Assembly (NCBI GenBank): GCA_003574885.1
Contig: PJFC01000006.1
Location: 1 to 64,000 of the forward strand
DNA from: Geobacter sp.
GTDB taxonomy: Bacteria > Desulfobacterota > Desulfuromonadia > Geobacterales > Geobacteraceae
Length of the DNA: 64,000 bases
Reading direction: 5' to 3'
Below the pieces are notes generated by a model, which was not told where the DNA came from, searched no databases, and saw nothing but the letters and a program-made list of their open reading frames with translations. The first letter of the stretch is position 1; each line of letters opens with the position of its first letter. Made by a program: the position numbers and the translations under genes. Shown here piece after piece: positions 50,649 to 59,820 of the stretch.

Positions 50649-51626
50649 TCATCTACCACCGTACAACAGCGCCCACCACCATGCAGATGCCACCACGACA
50701 CCGCATAAAAGTGACAGCAGGGCATTCAGCCTCCTGTCGGGACGACCGTACCTCCCCTCTGCCTTTTCCGCCATAGCTCCGAGCACCACCCCGAAGACGA
50801 AACCAAACAGGTGCGCCCCCAGGTCGGTGTTCTTCCCCTCTGTACCCAGAATAGCCAGGAGAGCCAGTGCGGCAGCTATTGGAGGAAGCCAGCGCCGTTG
50901 CGGGGGGGAAGGATAACGCACCACACTGATGGCGGCAAATATGCCGACTGCTCCGAACACGGCGGTAGAAGCACCGACCGACCGGTGGCTTGAAAGCTGA
51001 AAAAAGGCATTGGCCAGGTTGCCGAGTATTCCGGCGCCGAGGAGGAGGCTCCAGGCAAGACCTGACCCGAGTTCGCGGCAGAGGAGGAGGATAAAGATAC
51101 CACCGATCGTCAGGTTGCTGATGAGGTGCAGCCAGTCGGCATGGAGGGTCAGCGCGGTGACGAGCCGCCACCACTGGCCGTCCAGAATACCGCCAGCATG
51201 GGCATTGCCCAGTTCAACCCAGTCGACGGAGGTATGACCGGCGAGAGATATGTCAAGACGGGTAAGATTGTAAAAGGTGGCAAGGAGGAGGAGAACCGAC
51301 AGCGTGGGGAGGGTATTTTCCACCAGAGGGCGGTGGGGCAACAAGGGTGGGGGCCAGTTGCGGTTTTCCTTTTCGAAGAGGCGCAGTTCGTTGCAGGCAA
51401 CGGTAAGGTCAGCCGCCGGCACATGAAGCAGCCACCCTCCGTCGCCAGGCTCGATGAAGGAGGGGATATGGCGCGCCTCCAGGACCAGTGACCAGAGATG
51501 GGCACGCTGCTCGGAAAGGGGGCTGATGGCATCGCCCTTACCCAGACCAGGGGGTATGACCCGCCATTCCTCCAACTTACCGTTATGCTCATCAACATGC
51601 ACCATACTTACTACTATAAGCATCAA
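50649..51626 (-). CDS. rhomboid-family intramembrane serine protease
   Basis: 325 aa. The N-terminal ~100 residues are cytosolic, including a VLEARHIPSFIEPGDGGWLLHVPAADL segment similar to domains seen before some rhomboids. About six membrane helices follow. WWRLVTALTLHADWLHLISN, the serine motif GASTAVFGAVG (canonical GASGA-like) and HLFGFVFGVVLG with the catalytic histidine support activity. It cleaves membrane proteins within the bilayer; the target is unknown. The exact start is uncertain: 51626 is the longest, 51605 is possible, and neither has a strong ribosome site. Confidence 0.85.
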   Translation of the reverse strand: MMLIVVSMVHVDEHNGKLEEWRVIPPGLGKGDAISPLSEQRAHLWSLVLEARHIPSFIEPGDGGWLLHVPAADLTVACNELRLFEKENRNWPPPLLPHRPLVENTLPTLSVLLLLATFYNLTRLDISLAGHTSVDWVELGNAHAGGILDGQWWRLVTALTLHADWLHLISNLTIGGIFILLLCRELGSGLAWSLLLGAGILGNLANAFFQLSSHRSVGASTAVFGAVGIFAAISVVRYPSPPQRRWLPPIAAALALLAILGTEGKNTDLGAHLFGFVFGVVLGAMAEKAEGRYGRPDRRLNALLSLLCGVVVASAWWWALLYGGR

Positions 51627-51725
51627 CGGTGGCCTTTACCACCCTGACCAGCAAATTAAAACCCGAAAAAAGAAACGACCGGCAGGTTTCTCCGGGAAAC
51701 ATGTCTGGGAATTCAGGAGTACTGC

Positions 51726-53132
51726 CTACATCGTGACATCTTCGGCTATACCGAGTTTGCTCCTGAGGACGAGATTGACCTTCTTCCAGTCAACCTTGCC
51801 GGTCGCCCTGTTTTTCCGGAGAGCCTCTTTCACTTCCTTTTCAAAGTCTATCTTCTTGTCGTAGATATCCCGGTTAACTTCCAGGAACACACGACCGTCT
51901 TTGGTAACCGCGACCTTGATCGGATCATAGATGATTTCACCCCGGGTGTTGACCTCGACCTCATCGAACAGGTCTTCCATCATGCCGGGCGAAACCCTGA
52001 TGCAACCATGACTGCTGAAACCATAGATGGAGGCAGGGCGAATGGTGCTGTGGATCATTATCCCCGGGATCGATGTCCGCAATGCATATCTGCCAAGAGG
52101 GTTCTTCTCCCCCGGCGGAACCCTGGTGACAACCTCCTTCCCCTGTTTTTCCATCTCCTTCTGGATGGAGGGAGGAACGCGCCAGACCGGATCTTTTTCC
52201 TTGGTCAGTATCCTGAACACGCCGGTGGGGGTGTGCCAGACGACATCGTCTTCCTGGATATCACGGGTGTTTGGTCTCCCGAGGGCCACGGGAATGGATT
52301 TCGTCAGTCGCCCCTGCTTGAAGTAATACATCATGCGATCGGGAATATTGATAACCAGCCCATTCCTGATCCTTTTGGGAACGATTTTCCGGTTCACCAC
52401 CCTCAGTTCCTGTCCCTCGTAGAGATACTTCTTCGGGTCGAGATTATTGATCTTTGCGAGATACCGCCAGCTGACCCCCAGCCTCGCGCCGATCAACCCC
52501 AGGGTATCCCCCTTTTCCACTACATAACACTCTTCACCGCCAATTATCCGGTCGGACTTGATGACCCGGGAAGGGAAGTGCGATTGTGCCCGTTCAGTTT
52601 CTCCAACGGCTTTCGGCTCACGCGAAGCATCTTCCTGCACTTCGGGATCGAAACCAGCCTCTCCCTGCCTTGCAGGAAGTGGTTGGCTTACAATCGGCCG
52701 ACCGGGTTCCGCAGCCACTGCTGTCGGGACAGAATAGGGGACTGACTGCCCTTCCCCGTCCTGACCGCTCGGAAATTTCTTCAGCGATTCACCGGACGGA
52801 ACTCTGACCTGCACGGCAGAAGGAGAACCCGAGGTAGACAGGACGAGCTTCTCCCCCTTCCCTGCAATCTGTTCTTCAAGAAGTCTCCCCTTAACCAGGG
52901 CGAGCCGGTAATAGTTCTCGGCCATCCGGCTGTTGTTTTTTTTCAGAAAAGCTTCGGCCTGGACATAGGCTTCCTCGACACTCAGGTATTCATCATAGGA
53001 CCGCGCCGGCGCATCGGCATCCCACAGGCGTGTAAGGGTCGCCTGTGCCTCAGGCCTGCTCTTTGGAGGGCTGGCGCAGCCAGAAAGAGCGATCGGCAGC
53101 AGCATGGCGAGGGTAAACAATCGTAACAGCAT
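51726..53132 (-). CDS. LysM L,D-transpeptidase lipoprotein
   Basis: 468 aa with lipobox ALSGC near residue 19. Residues ~20-110 are helical and repeat-like (EAYVQAEAFLKKNNSRMAENYYRLALVKG). A disordered Pro/Gln/Glu-rich linker follows. LysM at ~205-250 (CYVVEKGDTLGLIGARLGVSWRYLAKINNLD). YkuD catalytic domain at ~260-420 with HSTIRPASIYGFSSHGCIRVSPGMM, containing the H...SHGCxR active site. It forms 3-3 crosslinks or attaches proteins to peptidoglycan in the periplasm. Alone in its transcription unit. Confidence 0.93.
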   Translation of the reverse strand: MLLRLFTLAMLLPIALSGCASPPKSRPEAQATLTRLWDADAPARSYDEYLSVEEAYVQAEAFLKKNNSRMAENYYRLALVKGRLLEEQIAGKGEKLVLSTSGSPSAVQVRVPSGESLKKFPSGQDGEGQSVPYSVPTAVAAEPGRPIVSQPLPARQGEAGFDPEVQEDASREPKAVGETERAQSHFPSRVIKSDRIIGGEECYVVEKGDTLGLIGARLGVSWRYLAKINNLDPKKYLYEGQELRVVNRKIVPKRIRNGLVINIPDRMMYYFKQGRLTKSIPVALGRPNTRDIQEDDVVWHTPTGVFRILTKEKDPVWRVPPSIQKEMEKQGKEVVTRVPPGEKNPLGRYALRTSIPGIMIHSTIRPASIYGFSSHGCIRVSPGMMEDLFDEVEVNTRGEIIYDPIKVAVTKDGRVFLEVNRDIYDKKIDFEKEVKEALRKNRATGKVDWKKVNLVLRSKLGIAEDVTM

Positions 53133-53399
53133 GGTCGTTTCCGCGATCTTTCCCGAAAAATATCAGATGAGGCTCTTACAGAACCAAAGAATAATTTTCT
53201 ACCGTATTTCGGCAAGATATAGGAGACGTAATGTATTTTCAATCACTAAATAAACTGGTGCTTATTTTTTAGACAGAAGTGCTTTTGGGGGAATCGAGTA
53301 GGGAGAAATGGGAACGGAGATGGTCAGACAACGCCCGAATGCGTAGCGAAGAAGAGAATCGACTTGCTGCCACGCAGTCGGGCCGGTGTTTCGCCACTA

Positions 53400-53963
53400 T
53401 TACTCAGTGAGAAGTATCGCCTCCGCAATCTGACGCATGCTTTTCCGCTTGTCCATGGCCAGTTTCTGCATTTTTCGGAACGCTTCGGGCTCAGAAAGCC
53501 CCTGGCGCTGCATGAGAACACCCTTGGCCCTCTCAATCGTCTTCCGGCTCTCAATGGATTCCCGAAGGTCCTCCACTTCCTCCTTGAGCTCTTCCACCTC
53601 CGAGGCATGGGCAAAGGCAAGTTCGATGGCCGGCCAGAGATCCTGCTCGCGGAACGGCTTGGTGAGGATCGCGGCAATGCCTGCTTCCTTTGCCTTCTTG
53701 ACAGTCCCCTCGTCGTAACAGGCAGTGAGGAGGAGGATCGGTATCTTCAGCTTCTTCCTGATCTCCCGGGCCGCAGAGATGCCGTCCAGGCGCGGCATCG
53801 CCACGTCCAGTATGGCCATGTCGGGGATGCGGGCAAGCGCCGTTTCCACCGCCACGTTCCCGTCTCCGCACTCCATAATTTCATCAAACCCAAGCTCCTT
53901 CAGCTTGTTTTTTAGGCTCAATCTGACGATGGGCTCGTCATCACAGATAAGTACCGTTTTCAA
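53400..53963 (-). CDS. ANTAR-domain response regulator (AmiR/NasT type)
   Basis: 187 aa. Receiver (1-120): LICDDEPIVRLSL, phospho-acceptor MAILDVAMPRLDG (~D54) and LTKPF lysine. A coiled-coil linker (EVEELKEEVEDLRESIESRKTIERAKG) leads into ANTAR (VLMQRQGLSEPEAFRKMQKLAMDKRKSMRQIAEAIL). ANTAR proteins bind tandem hairpins in mRNA leaders to prevent termination, commonly in nitrogen-metabolism genes. No partner kinase adjoins. The RNA target is not identified; no matching dual hexaloop hairpin was found nearby. Confidence 0.95.
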   Translation of the reverse strand: MKTVLICDDEPIVRLSLKNKLKELGFDEIMECGDGNVAVETALARIPDMAILDVAMPRLDGISAAREIRKKLKIPILLLTACYDEGTVKKAKEAGIAAILTKPFREQDLWPAIELAFAHASEVEELKEEVEDLRESIESRKTIERAKGVLMQRQGLSEPEAFRKMQKLAMDKRKSMRQIAEAILLTE

Positions 53964-54096
53964 TTAAATCACCGCCTTATGATGGATTTGTCCCATTTTT
54001 CAACACTGCCTTGAGTTATAAGGAGCACAAAGCATTCCAATCGGCAGCATTAGATGGTATAAATCACTATGGAATTCCGAACGGAAGGGGTTTACG

Positions 54097-55089
54097 GTGT
54101 CTAAAAAGCTCGTGGTGATCATTGTCCTGGCGCTGGTGGCGGCTGCCGCAGCGTTTTTCATGCTCAGGAATCCCCGCACGACGGACGGAGCTGTCCGGGT
54201 GTCGGGAAATATTGAGGTAACCACCGTTGAGGTAAGTTTCAAAATACCGGGACGGGTCATTGAACGGTTGGTAGACGAAGGGATGAAGGTCGATGCCGGC
54301 CAGCTCGTCGCCCGTCTCGACAGCTCTGACCTTGCCAAGGAAGTGGCGCTGCGCGAGGCGGATGTACAGGCATCCCGTGCGGTGCTGGCCGAGCTGGAAG
54401 CGGGCTCCCGCAAAGAGGAGATAGGTCAGGCGGAGGCAACCCTGTCGCGAGCCGAAGCCGAGACGACCCGGGCAGAGGCTGACTTCAAGCGGGTCAAAAA
54501 TCTGTTCGAGCGGGAAGTTGTTTCCCGTCGCGATCTTGACAATGCACGGGCAGCCGCCGATGCTGCAATCGCTAATGTACGACTGGCGCGTGAGAGCCTC
54601 ACCCTCTCACGCAAGGGGCCACGGAAGGAAAGGATCGATCAGGGACGCGCAAGAGCCAAGGAATCGGGGGCAGCCCTGGCCATCGCCAGGGAGCGGCTCT
54701 CCTACGCCACCCTTGCCGCGCCTTCGGCCGGCATGGTCATGGCCAAGCATGTAGAGCCGGGTGAACAGGTGGCCCCCGGCACGCCAGTCATTACCATCGG
54801 CGACATGGAGAACACCTGGGTCCGGGCCTACATCAATGAAACCGACCTCGGCAGGGTGAAACTCGGCCAGGAGGTCAGGGTCACCACCGACACCTACCCC
54901 GGCAAGTCCTACCAGGGGAAGATCTCCTTCATCGCCAGCGAGGCGGAATTCACACCCAAGAGCGTTCAGACACAGAAGGAACGGGTCAAGCTCGTCTACC
55001 GGATCAAAATTACCATCCCTAATCCGAACATGGAACTGAAGCCGGGAATGCCGGCGGATGGGGAAATACTTACGGGAAAGACAAATTGA
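54097..55089 (+). CDS. HlyD-family membrane fusion protein
   Basis: 330 aa from GTG behind AAGGGG. N-terminal membrane anchor (KLVVIIVLALVAAAAAFFML), lipoyl/barrel-sandwich half (VSGNIEVTTVEVSFKIPGRVIERLVDEGMKVDAGQLVARLD), a long alpha-helical hairpin (~80-190), the second sandwich half (RLSYATLAAPSAGMVMAKHVEPGEQVAPG) and a beta-barrel domain. It bridges an inner-membrane transporter to an outer-membrane channel. It is first of five genes with two ABC ATPases and two ABC-2 permeases (YhiI-RbbA/YhhJ-like arrangement). No TolC-type channel gene is present. Confidence 0.92.
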   Translation: MSKKLVVIIVLALVAAAAAFFMLRNPRTTDGAVRVSGNIEVTTVEVSFKIPGRVIERLVDEGMKVDAGQLVARLDSSDLAKEVALREADVQASRAVLAELEAGSRKEEIGQAEATLSRAEAETTRAEADFKRVKNLFEREVVSRRDLDNARAAADAAIANVRLARESLTLSRKGPRKERIDQGRARAKESGAALAIARERLSYATLAAPSAGMVMAKHVEPGEQVAPGTPVITIGDMENTWVRAYINETDLGRVKLGQEVRVTTDTYPGKSYQGKISFIASEAEFTPKSVQTQKERVKLVYRIKITIPNPNMELKPGMPADGEILTGKTN

Positions 55090-55164
55090 CAGGGATATTC
55101 AGGATAATCAGGATTTTAGTCCAACCTATTTGAGGTTTTATCCTGTATATCCTGTGCATCCTTG
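55090..55164. repeat. inverted repeat inside the exporter operon
   Basis: CAGGGATATTCAGGATAATC on the left is imperfectly complementary to the right arm ending ...TATCCTGTGCATCCTTG. AGGATA-type units recur on both sides. It fills the gap between the HlyD and first ATPase genes and could form a hairpin of about 28 bp in the mRNA. Confidence 0.55.
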
Positions 55165-55183
55165 TTAATTGATTTTGTGCCTT

Positions 55184-56113
55184 ATGGATGCTATCAAGAC
55201 CGACAACCTGACCAAACATTTCGGCAAGCTCACCGCCGTTGACGGTCTCACCATCTCCGCCGCGCAGGGTGAACTGTTCGGCCTGGTCGGGTCGGACGGG
55301 GCGGGTAAGACAACCACCATGCGGATGCTTGCCGGCATCATGGACCCGAGCGGTGGTGAGGCTTGGGTGCTGGGGCGGCATACGATGCGCGACAGCGAGG
55401 CGATCAAGAACGACATCGGCTACATGAGCCAGCGTTTCGGCCTCTACCCTGACCTGACGGTGATGGAGAACATCCACTTCTACGCCGACATCTACGGTCT
55501 TCCCCGGCGCGGACGTGCCGAAAAAATCGAACGGCTCCTCTCCTTCAGCAATCTCACCCCCTTCAGAAAACGCCAGGCAGGAAACCTCTCCGGCGGCATG
55601 AAACAGAAGCTGGGGCTCGCCTGCGCCCTTGTCCACACCCCCAAGGTCCTCTTCCTCGACGAACCTACCAACGGCGTCGATCCGGTGTCCCGCCGTGACT
55701 TCTGGCGCATCCTCTATCAGCTCCTGAAGGAGGGAGTCACCATCTTCGTCACTACCGCCTACCTGGACGAAGCGGATCGCTGCAACCGGGTGGGGCTCAT
55801 CCACAAGGGGAAGCTCCTCGCCTGCGATACCCCGACAAACCTTAAAAAGCTCATGCGCGGCATCATCCTCGAAATCCGTACCGCCGACCCCCGCCTAACC
55901 GCACGTCTCCTGCGCAACCGGTTTCCCGAAGCATCGGTCGGACTCTTCGGCGACCGGGTCCACCTGGTGACCGGTGATCCCGACACGGGAGAAACCACCG
56001 TCACCCCGCTGATGAAGTCAGAGGGGATCGAGCTCCGCGGCATCCGGCAGATCGAGCCGAGCCTGGAGGATGTGTTCGTGTCAGTGCTCTCAAGCCAGGA
56101 TGGTGCGCAATGA
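55184..56113 (+). CDS. ABC transporter ATP-binding protein 1
   Basis: 309 aa from ATG 55184 (MDAIKTDNLTKHFG); no strong ribosome site is visible. Walker A GSDGAGKTTTMRML near residue 37, signature LSGGMKQKLGLACALVHTPKVLFLDEPTNGVDPVSRRD covering Walker B, and H-loop replaced in VTIFVTTAYLDEADRC (threonine-alanine instead of T-H). The switch histidine is thus missing, and this ATPase may be hydrolytically weak while its partner is canonical. It pairs with ATPase 2 (ATGA overlap) to energise the two ABC-2 permeases. Confidence 0.92.
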   Translation: MDAIKTDNLTKHFGKLTAVDGLTISAAQGELFGLVGSDGAGKTTTMRMLAGIMDPSGGEAWVLGRHTMRDSEAIKNDIGYMSQRFGLYPDLTVMENIHFYADIYGLPRRGRAEKIERLLSFSNLTPFRKRQAGNLSGGMKQKLGLACALVHTPKVLFLDEPTNGVDPVSRRDFWRILYQLLKEGVTIFVTTAYLDEADRCNRVGLIHKGKLLACDTPTNLKKLMRGIILEIRTADPRLTARLLRNRFPEASVGLFGDRVHLVTGDPDTGETTVTPLMKSEGIELRGIRQIEPSLEDVFVSVLSSQDGAQ

Positions 56114-57084
56114 ACGACCCGGCCATCGATTACGCCGTCACCCTCACGGACCTCTCCAAGCAGTTCGGCGACTTCGTGGCTGTCGATCGTCTGAACCTCA
56201 ACGTAAAGCGGGGGGAGATTTTCGGTTTCCTCGGCCCCAACGGAGCCGGCAAATCCACAACCATACGAATGCTCTGCGGCATTCTCCCTCCAACGAGCGG
56301 GAGCGGGACCGTGGCGGGATTCGACATTGGGCGCGATGCGGAGAAGATCAAGAAAAACATCGGTTACATGAGCCAGAAGTTCTCCCTCTACGACGACCTC
56401 ACCGTGGAGGAGAACATCGACTTCTACAGCGGTATCTACCGGATTCCCGATGCCAAGAAGCGGGAGAGGAAGGAGTGGGTAATCGGGATGGCCGGACTCG
56501 GGGAGCACCGCCGCTCCGGTACCGCCATCCTTTCCGGCGGCTGGAAACAGCGGCTGGCATTGGGATGTGCCATCCTCCACGAGCCACCCATCATCTTTCT
56601 GGATGAGCCGACCTCCGGGGTTGACCCCATCAGCCGGCGCAACTTCTGGGACCTGATCTACCACCTGGCTGGCCAAGGAGTGACGGTGTTCGTTACCACC
56701 CACTACATGGACGAGGCCGAATACTGTGACCGGCTCGGTCTCATCTACCGGGGTGAACTGATCGCCCTCGGCACTCCTGAGGAACTGAAGACCAGAGAAA
56801 TGAGGGAAGAGATCGTGGAGGTATTCTGCGACCGCCCCCAGGACGCCATGGGGCTCATTGAGGAACTGCCGGGAGTGCGCCACGCGGCCCTCTTTGGACG
56901 GGGGCTGCATGTGGTAGTGGAACAGGCAGAGGGAGCAATTCCGACCATCGAGAGAAAACTGAAAGATGCTGGCTATCCATCGGTAGAGGCAGAAAGGATC
57001 ATCCCCTCCCTGGAGGACGTGTTCGTTTCGCTCATCGAAGCCCGGGATAGACGGGAAGCGCCGCAGCAGGAATTTGCACGATGA
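56110..57084 (+). CDS. ABC transporter ATP-binding protein 2
   Basis: 324 aa, overlapping ATPase 1 by 4 bp. Walker A GPNGAGKSTTIRML, signature LSGGWKQRLALG, Walker B IIFLDEPTSGVDPISRR and an intact H-loop VFVTTHYMDEAEYCDRLGL. The C-terminal ~100 residues form a regulatory strand domain. The canonical motifs suggest it provides most ATP hydrolysis. It overlaps the first permease by 4 bp. Confidence 0.94.
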   Translation: MNDPAIDYAVTLTDLSKQFGDFVAVDRLNLNVKRGEIFGFLGPNGAGKSTTIRMLCGILPPTSGSGTVAGFDIGRDAEKIKKNIGYMSQKFSLYDDLTVEENIDFYSGIYRIPDAKKRERKEWVIGMAGLGEHRRSGTAILSGGWKQRLALGCAILHEPPIIFLDEPTSGVDPISRRNFWDLIYHLAGQGVTVFVTTHYMDEAEYCDRLGLIYRGELIALGTPEELKTREMREEIVEVFCDRPQDAMGLIEELPGVRHAALFGRGLHVVVEQAEGAIPTIERKLKDAGYPSVEAERIIPSLEDVFVSLIEARDRREAPQQEFAR

Positions 57085-58214
57085 AACTGCTGCGCATCAA
57101 GGCGGTCGCCCGCAAGGAATTCCTCCACGTCATACGGGACCCGCGCAGCCTCATGATGGGGCTCGCCATCCCCATGCTGCTCCTCTTTCTGTTCGGCTAC
57201 GCCCTGACCCTGGATGTGGACCGGGTGCCGCTCGTGGTATGGGACCAGAGCAACACCGCTACGAGCCGGGACTTCGTCAGCCGCTTCGCCAACTCCCGCT
57301 ACTTCTCCCTGCAGGGGACCACAGATACCTACCGTGAGATCGAACGGGCCATCGACCGGCGCGATGCACTCTTCTCCCTAGTCATCCCCGTGGACTTCGC
57401 CCGCCGGATCGAAACGGGCCGCCGCGCCGAAGTCCAGGCAATCCTTGACGGCAGTGACTCCAACACCGCCACTATCGCTCTCGGGTACGCCAATGCGGTC
57501 ACACAGGAGTATTCCCAGGAGGTCGTCCTGAAGCTGGCCAGACGCTCAGGTAACGGAATATCCATCGGGCAGCTGGATGTCAGACCCCGCATCTGGTTCA
57601 ATTCCGACATGATATCCCGGAACTATATCTTCCCCGGCCTCATCGCCGTCATCATGATGGTCATCACCGCCCTCCTCACCTCGCTCACGGTAGCGCGGGA
57701 ATGGGAAACCGGCACCATGGAGCAGTTGATCTCCACCCCCCTCACCGGACCGGAACTGATTACGGGGAAGCTCATCCCCTATTTCACCATCGGCATTATC
57801 GACCTGATCCTCTCAGTGCTGGTCGGTGAGTTCATCTTCGATATACCTCTCAGGGGTAGCCTCTGGCTGCTCTTCGGCATGTCAGTCATTTTCCTGATCG
57901 GCGCCCTCTCCCTCGGCATGCTCATCAGTATCGTCACGAAAAACCAGCGGCTGGCCAGCCAGATTGCCATAGTGACAACCATGCTGCCCGCCTTTCTTCT
58001 CTCAGGGTTCATCTTCCCCATCGAAAACATGCCGCTTCCGATCCGGGCGATAACCCATATCATCACCGCCCGCTACTTCGTCAAAATCCTGCGCGGAATC
58101 TATCTCAAGGATGTGGGGATCGACGTCCTGGCTCCGGAGGCGCTATTTCTTGCAGTTTTCGGCGTCGTGGTGATAACTCTGGCCATCAGGAAGTTCCGGA
58201 AGAAGATCGCCTGA
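57081..58214 (+). CDS. ABC-2 type permease 1
   Basis: 377 aa. First membrane helix ~20-45 (GLAIPMLLLFLFGYALTLDVDRVPLVV), a large extracytoplasmic domain (~50-175), then five helices (LIAVIMMVITALLTSLTVAREWETGTMEQLI, IIDLILSVLVG, MSVIFLIGALSLGMLI, LPAFLLSGFIFPIENMP). The EWETGTMEQL coupling helix is the family hallmark. It forms a heterodimer with permease 2. Substrate is unknown; YhhJ-like systems export drugs or envelope components. Confidence 0.92.
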   Translation: MKLLRIKAVARKEFLHVIRDPRSLMMGLAIPMLLLFLFGYALTLDVDRVPLVVWDQSNTATSRDFVSRFANSRYFSLQGTTDTYREIERAIDRRDALFSLVIPVDFARRIETGRRAEVQAILDGSDSNTATIALGYANAVTQEYSQEVVLKLARRSGNGISIGQLDVRPRIWFNSDMISRNYIFPGLIAVIMMVITALLTSLTVAREWETGTMEQLISTPLTGPELITGKLIPYFTIGIIDLILSVLVGEFIFDIPLRGSLWLLFGMSVIFLIGALSLGMLISIVTKNQRLASQIAIVTTMLPAFLLSGFIFPIENMPLPIRAITHIITARYFVKILRGIYLKDVGIDVLAPEALFLAVFGVVVITLAIRKFRKKIA

Positions 58215-58243
58215 AATTATGGACCGTTCCCAAGGAAGACCGA

Positions 58244-59374
58244 ATGTTTGAACGACTGCTCTGCATGCTGAAAAAAGAGTTCATCCAGACGCTACGCGAC
58301 CCGCGGATGCGCTTTATCCTGTTCGTCATTCCGGCGGTGCAGACCGTAATCTTCGGCTATGCGGTGAACACCGATGTACGGCAGATAAAAACCGCAATCT
58401 ACGATCTGGACAACAGCATTGAAAGCCGGGACATCGCCGCCAGGTTGGTCCGATCCGGCTATTTCCAGGTGACCGAGCATATCAGTCGGGAGGGACGGGT
58501 CAGGGAACTTCTGGACAGGGGAGAGGTAAAGGCGGTGTTCCGGATGAACCGGGGGATGGGGGAAACCCTGCGGGGTGGACGGACCGCTCCCCTGCAGCTC
58601 ATTCTGGACGGAACCGACTCCAACACTGCGGGGATCGTGCTCAACTATGCGATGAACATCGCGGCGCGGTACAACGAACAACTCCAGGTACTGCAGATCA
58701 CCCGTCAACGGGGAGTCTCTGAACCCCCGGAAGGCGTCGTACTGCAGAGTCGTGCCTGGTACAACGAGAACCTGGAAAGCCGCAATTACTACGTACCGGC
58801 CGTCATTGCCCTTATCGTGCTGATAATCACCATGCTCCTCTCTAGCATGGCCGTGGTGCGGGAAAAGGAGATCGGCACCATGGAACAGATGATCGTCACC
58901 CCCATCAGCCGCGGAGAGTTCATCCTCGGGAAAACCATCCCCTTCGTACTGATCGGTTTCATTGACGTGGCGCTCGTTACCGTCGTGGCCTATTTCTGGT
59001 TCGGGGTCCCGCTCCGCGGCAGCCTCCCCCTTCTCTTCGCCGCCACGGGTCTGTTTCTCATGAGCAGCCTCGGTTTCGGCCTCTTCCTCTCCACCATCAG
59101 CCGCACCCAGCAACAGGCTATGATGAGCTCGTTCATGTTTATCTTCCCCGCCATGCTCCTTTCGGGGTTCGCCTTCCCCATCGAGAACATGCCGGAACCC
59201 GTACAGTGGCTCACCTTTCTCAACCCCCTCCGCTATTACCTCGTCATCATCCGGAGCATCTTCCTGAAAGGAGTGGGCCTCTCCATACTCTGGCCACAGC
59301 TGCTCGGGCTCTTCCTCCTCGGAATAGCCATCCTCTCTTTTGCCGTGCAACGCTTCAAGAAGACATTGACCTAG
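58244..59374 (+). CDS. ABC-2 type permease 2
   Basis: 376 aa, paralogous to permease 1 with the same topology. It opens MLKKEFIQTLRDPRMRFILFVIPAVQTVIFGYAVNTDV, has a large outer domain, then VREKEIGTMEQMIVTPISRGEFILGK as coupling helix and a final FPAMLLSGFAFPIENMPEPVQWLTFLNPLRYYL. It is last in the five-gene exporter operon (29-bp gap after permease 1), followed by a hairpin. Confidence 0.92.
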   Translation: MFERLLCMLKKEFIQTLRDPRMRFILFVIPAVQTVIFGYAVNTDVRQIKTAIYDLDNSIESRDIAARLVRSGYFQVTEHISREGRVRELLDRGEVKAVFRMNRGMGETLRGGRTAPLQLILDGTDSNTAGIVLNYAMNIAARYNEQLQVLQITRQRGVSEPPEGVVLQSRAWYNENLESRNYYVPAVIALIVLIITMLLSSMAVVREKEIGTMEQMIVTPISRGEFILGKTIPFVLIGFIDVALVTVVAYFWFGVPLRGSLPLLFAATGLFLMSSLGFGLFLSTISRTQQQAMMSSFMFIFPAMLLSGFAFPIENMPEPVQWLTFLNPLRYYLVIIRSIFLKGVGLSILWPQLLGLFLLGIAILSFAVQRFKKTLT

Positions 59375-59396
59375 AACAAACCGGACACACACAATA

Positions 59397-59429
59397 AGAC
59401 CTGGCTGGTTTTCAAAACCCGTCAGGTCT
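59397..59429 (+). terminator. probable terminator of the exporter operon
   Basis: AGACCTG...CAGGTCT arms with inner GGTTTT/AAAACC pairing. Few Ts follow, so efficiency is uncertain. It also faces the convergent ferritin-like gene. Confidence 0.55.
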
Positions 59430-59480
59430 GGCTTCTACGCGATTCATGGCATTAAAGATGGCTTTTCCTTACCCTTTATT

Positions 59481-59792
59481 CTAGGACTTCTTCTGCAACT
59501 CCTCCATCATCTCCCGAACTTCCTCTGTCCCTTTGGCGTAAAACTTTTCCTCATCCGGCGCCAGGAGCCGCAGGAGTTCGAGGAATTCGCCCGCATGGAC
59601 CCGCTCTTCGTCGGCGATATCCTTCAACACCTCGATCGCCAGAGTGTTGTCAGTTGACTCGGCCAGTTGCATGTAAAGCTGGATAGCCTCGTACTCGGCC
59701 GCGACAAGGAACCGGATGGCGCGGACCAGTTCCTCGTGGGTCAGATTGCGGCCATGGGCCAACCCCGAAAAGGGTGTTCCAAAGTCAGGCAT
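59481..59792 (-). CDS. ferritin-like protein (encapsulated-ferritin type)
   Basis: 103 aa. Two helices carry the metal ligands: AIRFLVAAEYEAIQLYMQLAES (E near 34) and VLKDIADEERVHAGEFLELLRLL (E-x2-H near 62-65). It ends PDEEKFYAKGTEEVREMMEEL. This resembles EncFtn/rubrerythrin-like half-ferritins, which pair as dimers to form a di-iron ferroxidase centre and are often cargo of encapsulin shells. No encapsulin gene is adjacent in this window. It probably stores or oxidises iron. Transcribed on the minus strand just after the GGDEF gene (28-bp gap). Confidence 0.85.
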   Translation of the reverse strand: MPDFGTPFSGLAHGRNLTHEELVRAIRFLVAAEYEAIQLYMQLAESTDNTLAIEVLKDIADEERVHAGEFLELLRLLAPDEEKFYAKGTEEVREMMEELQKKS

Positions 59793-59820
59793 TGCTCATT
59801 CCTCCTTTGTTGTGTGGTGA

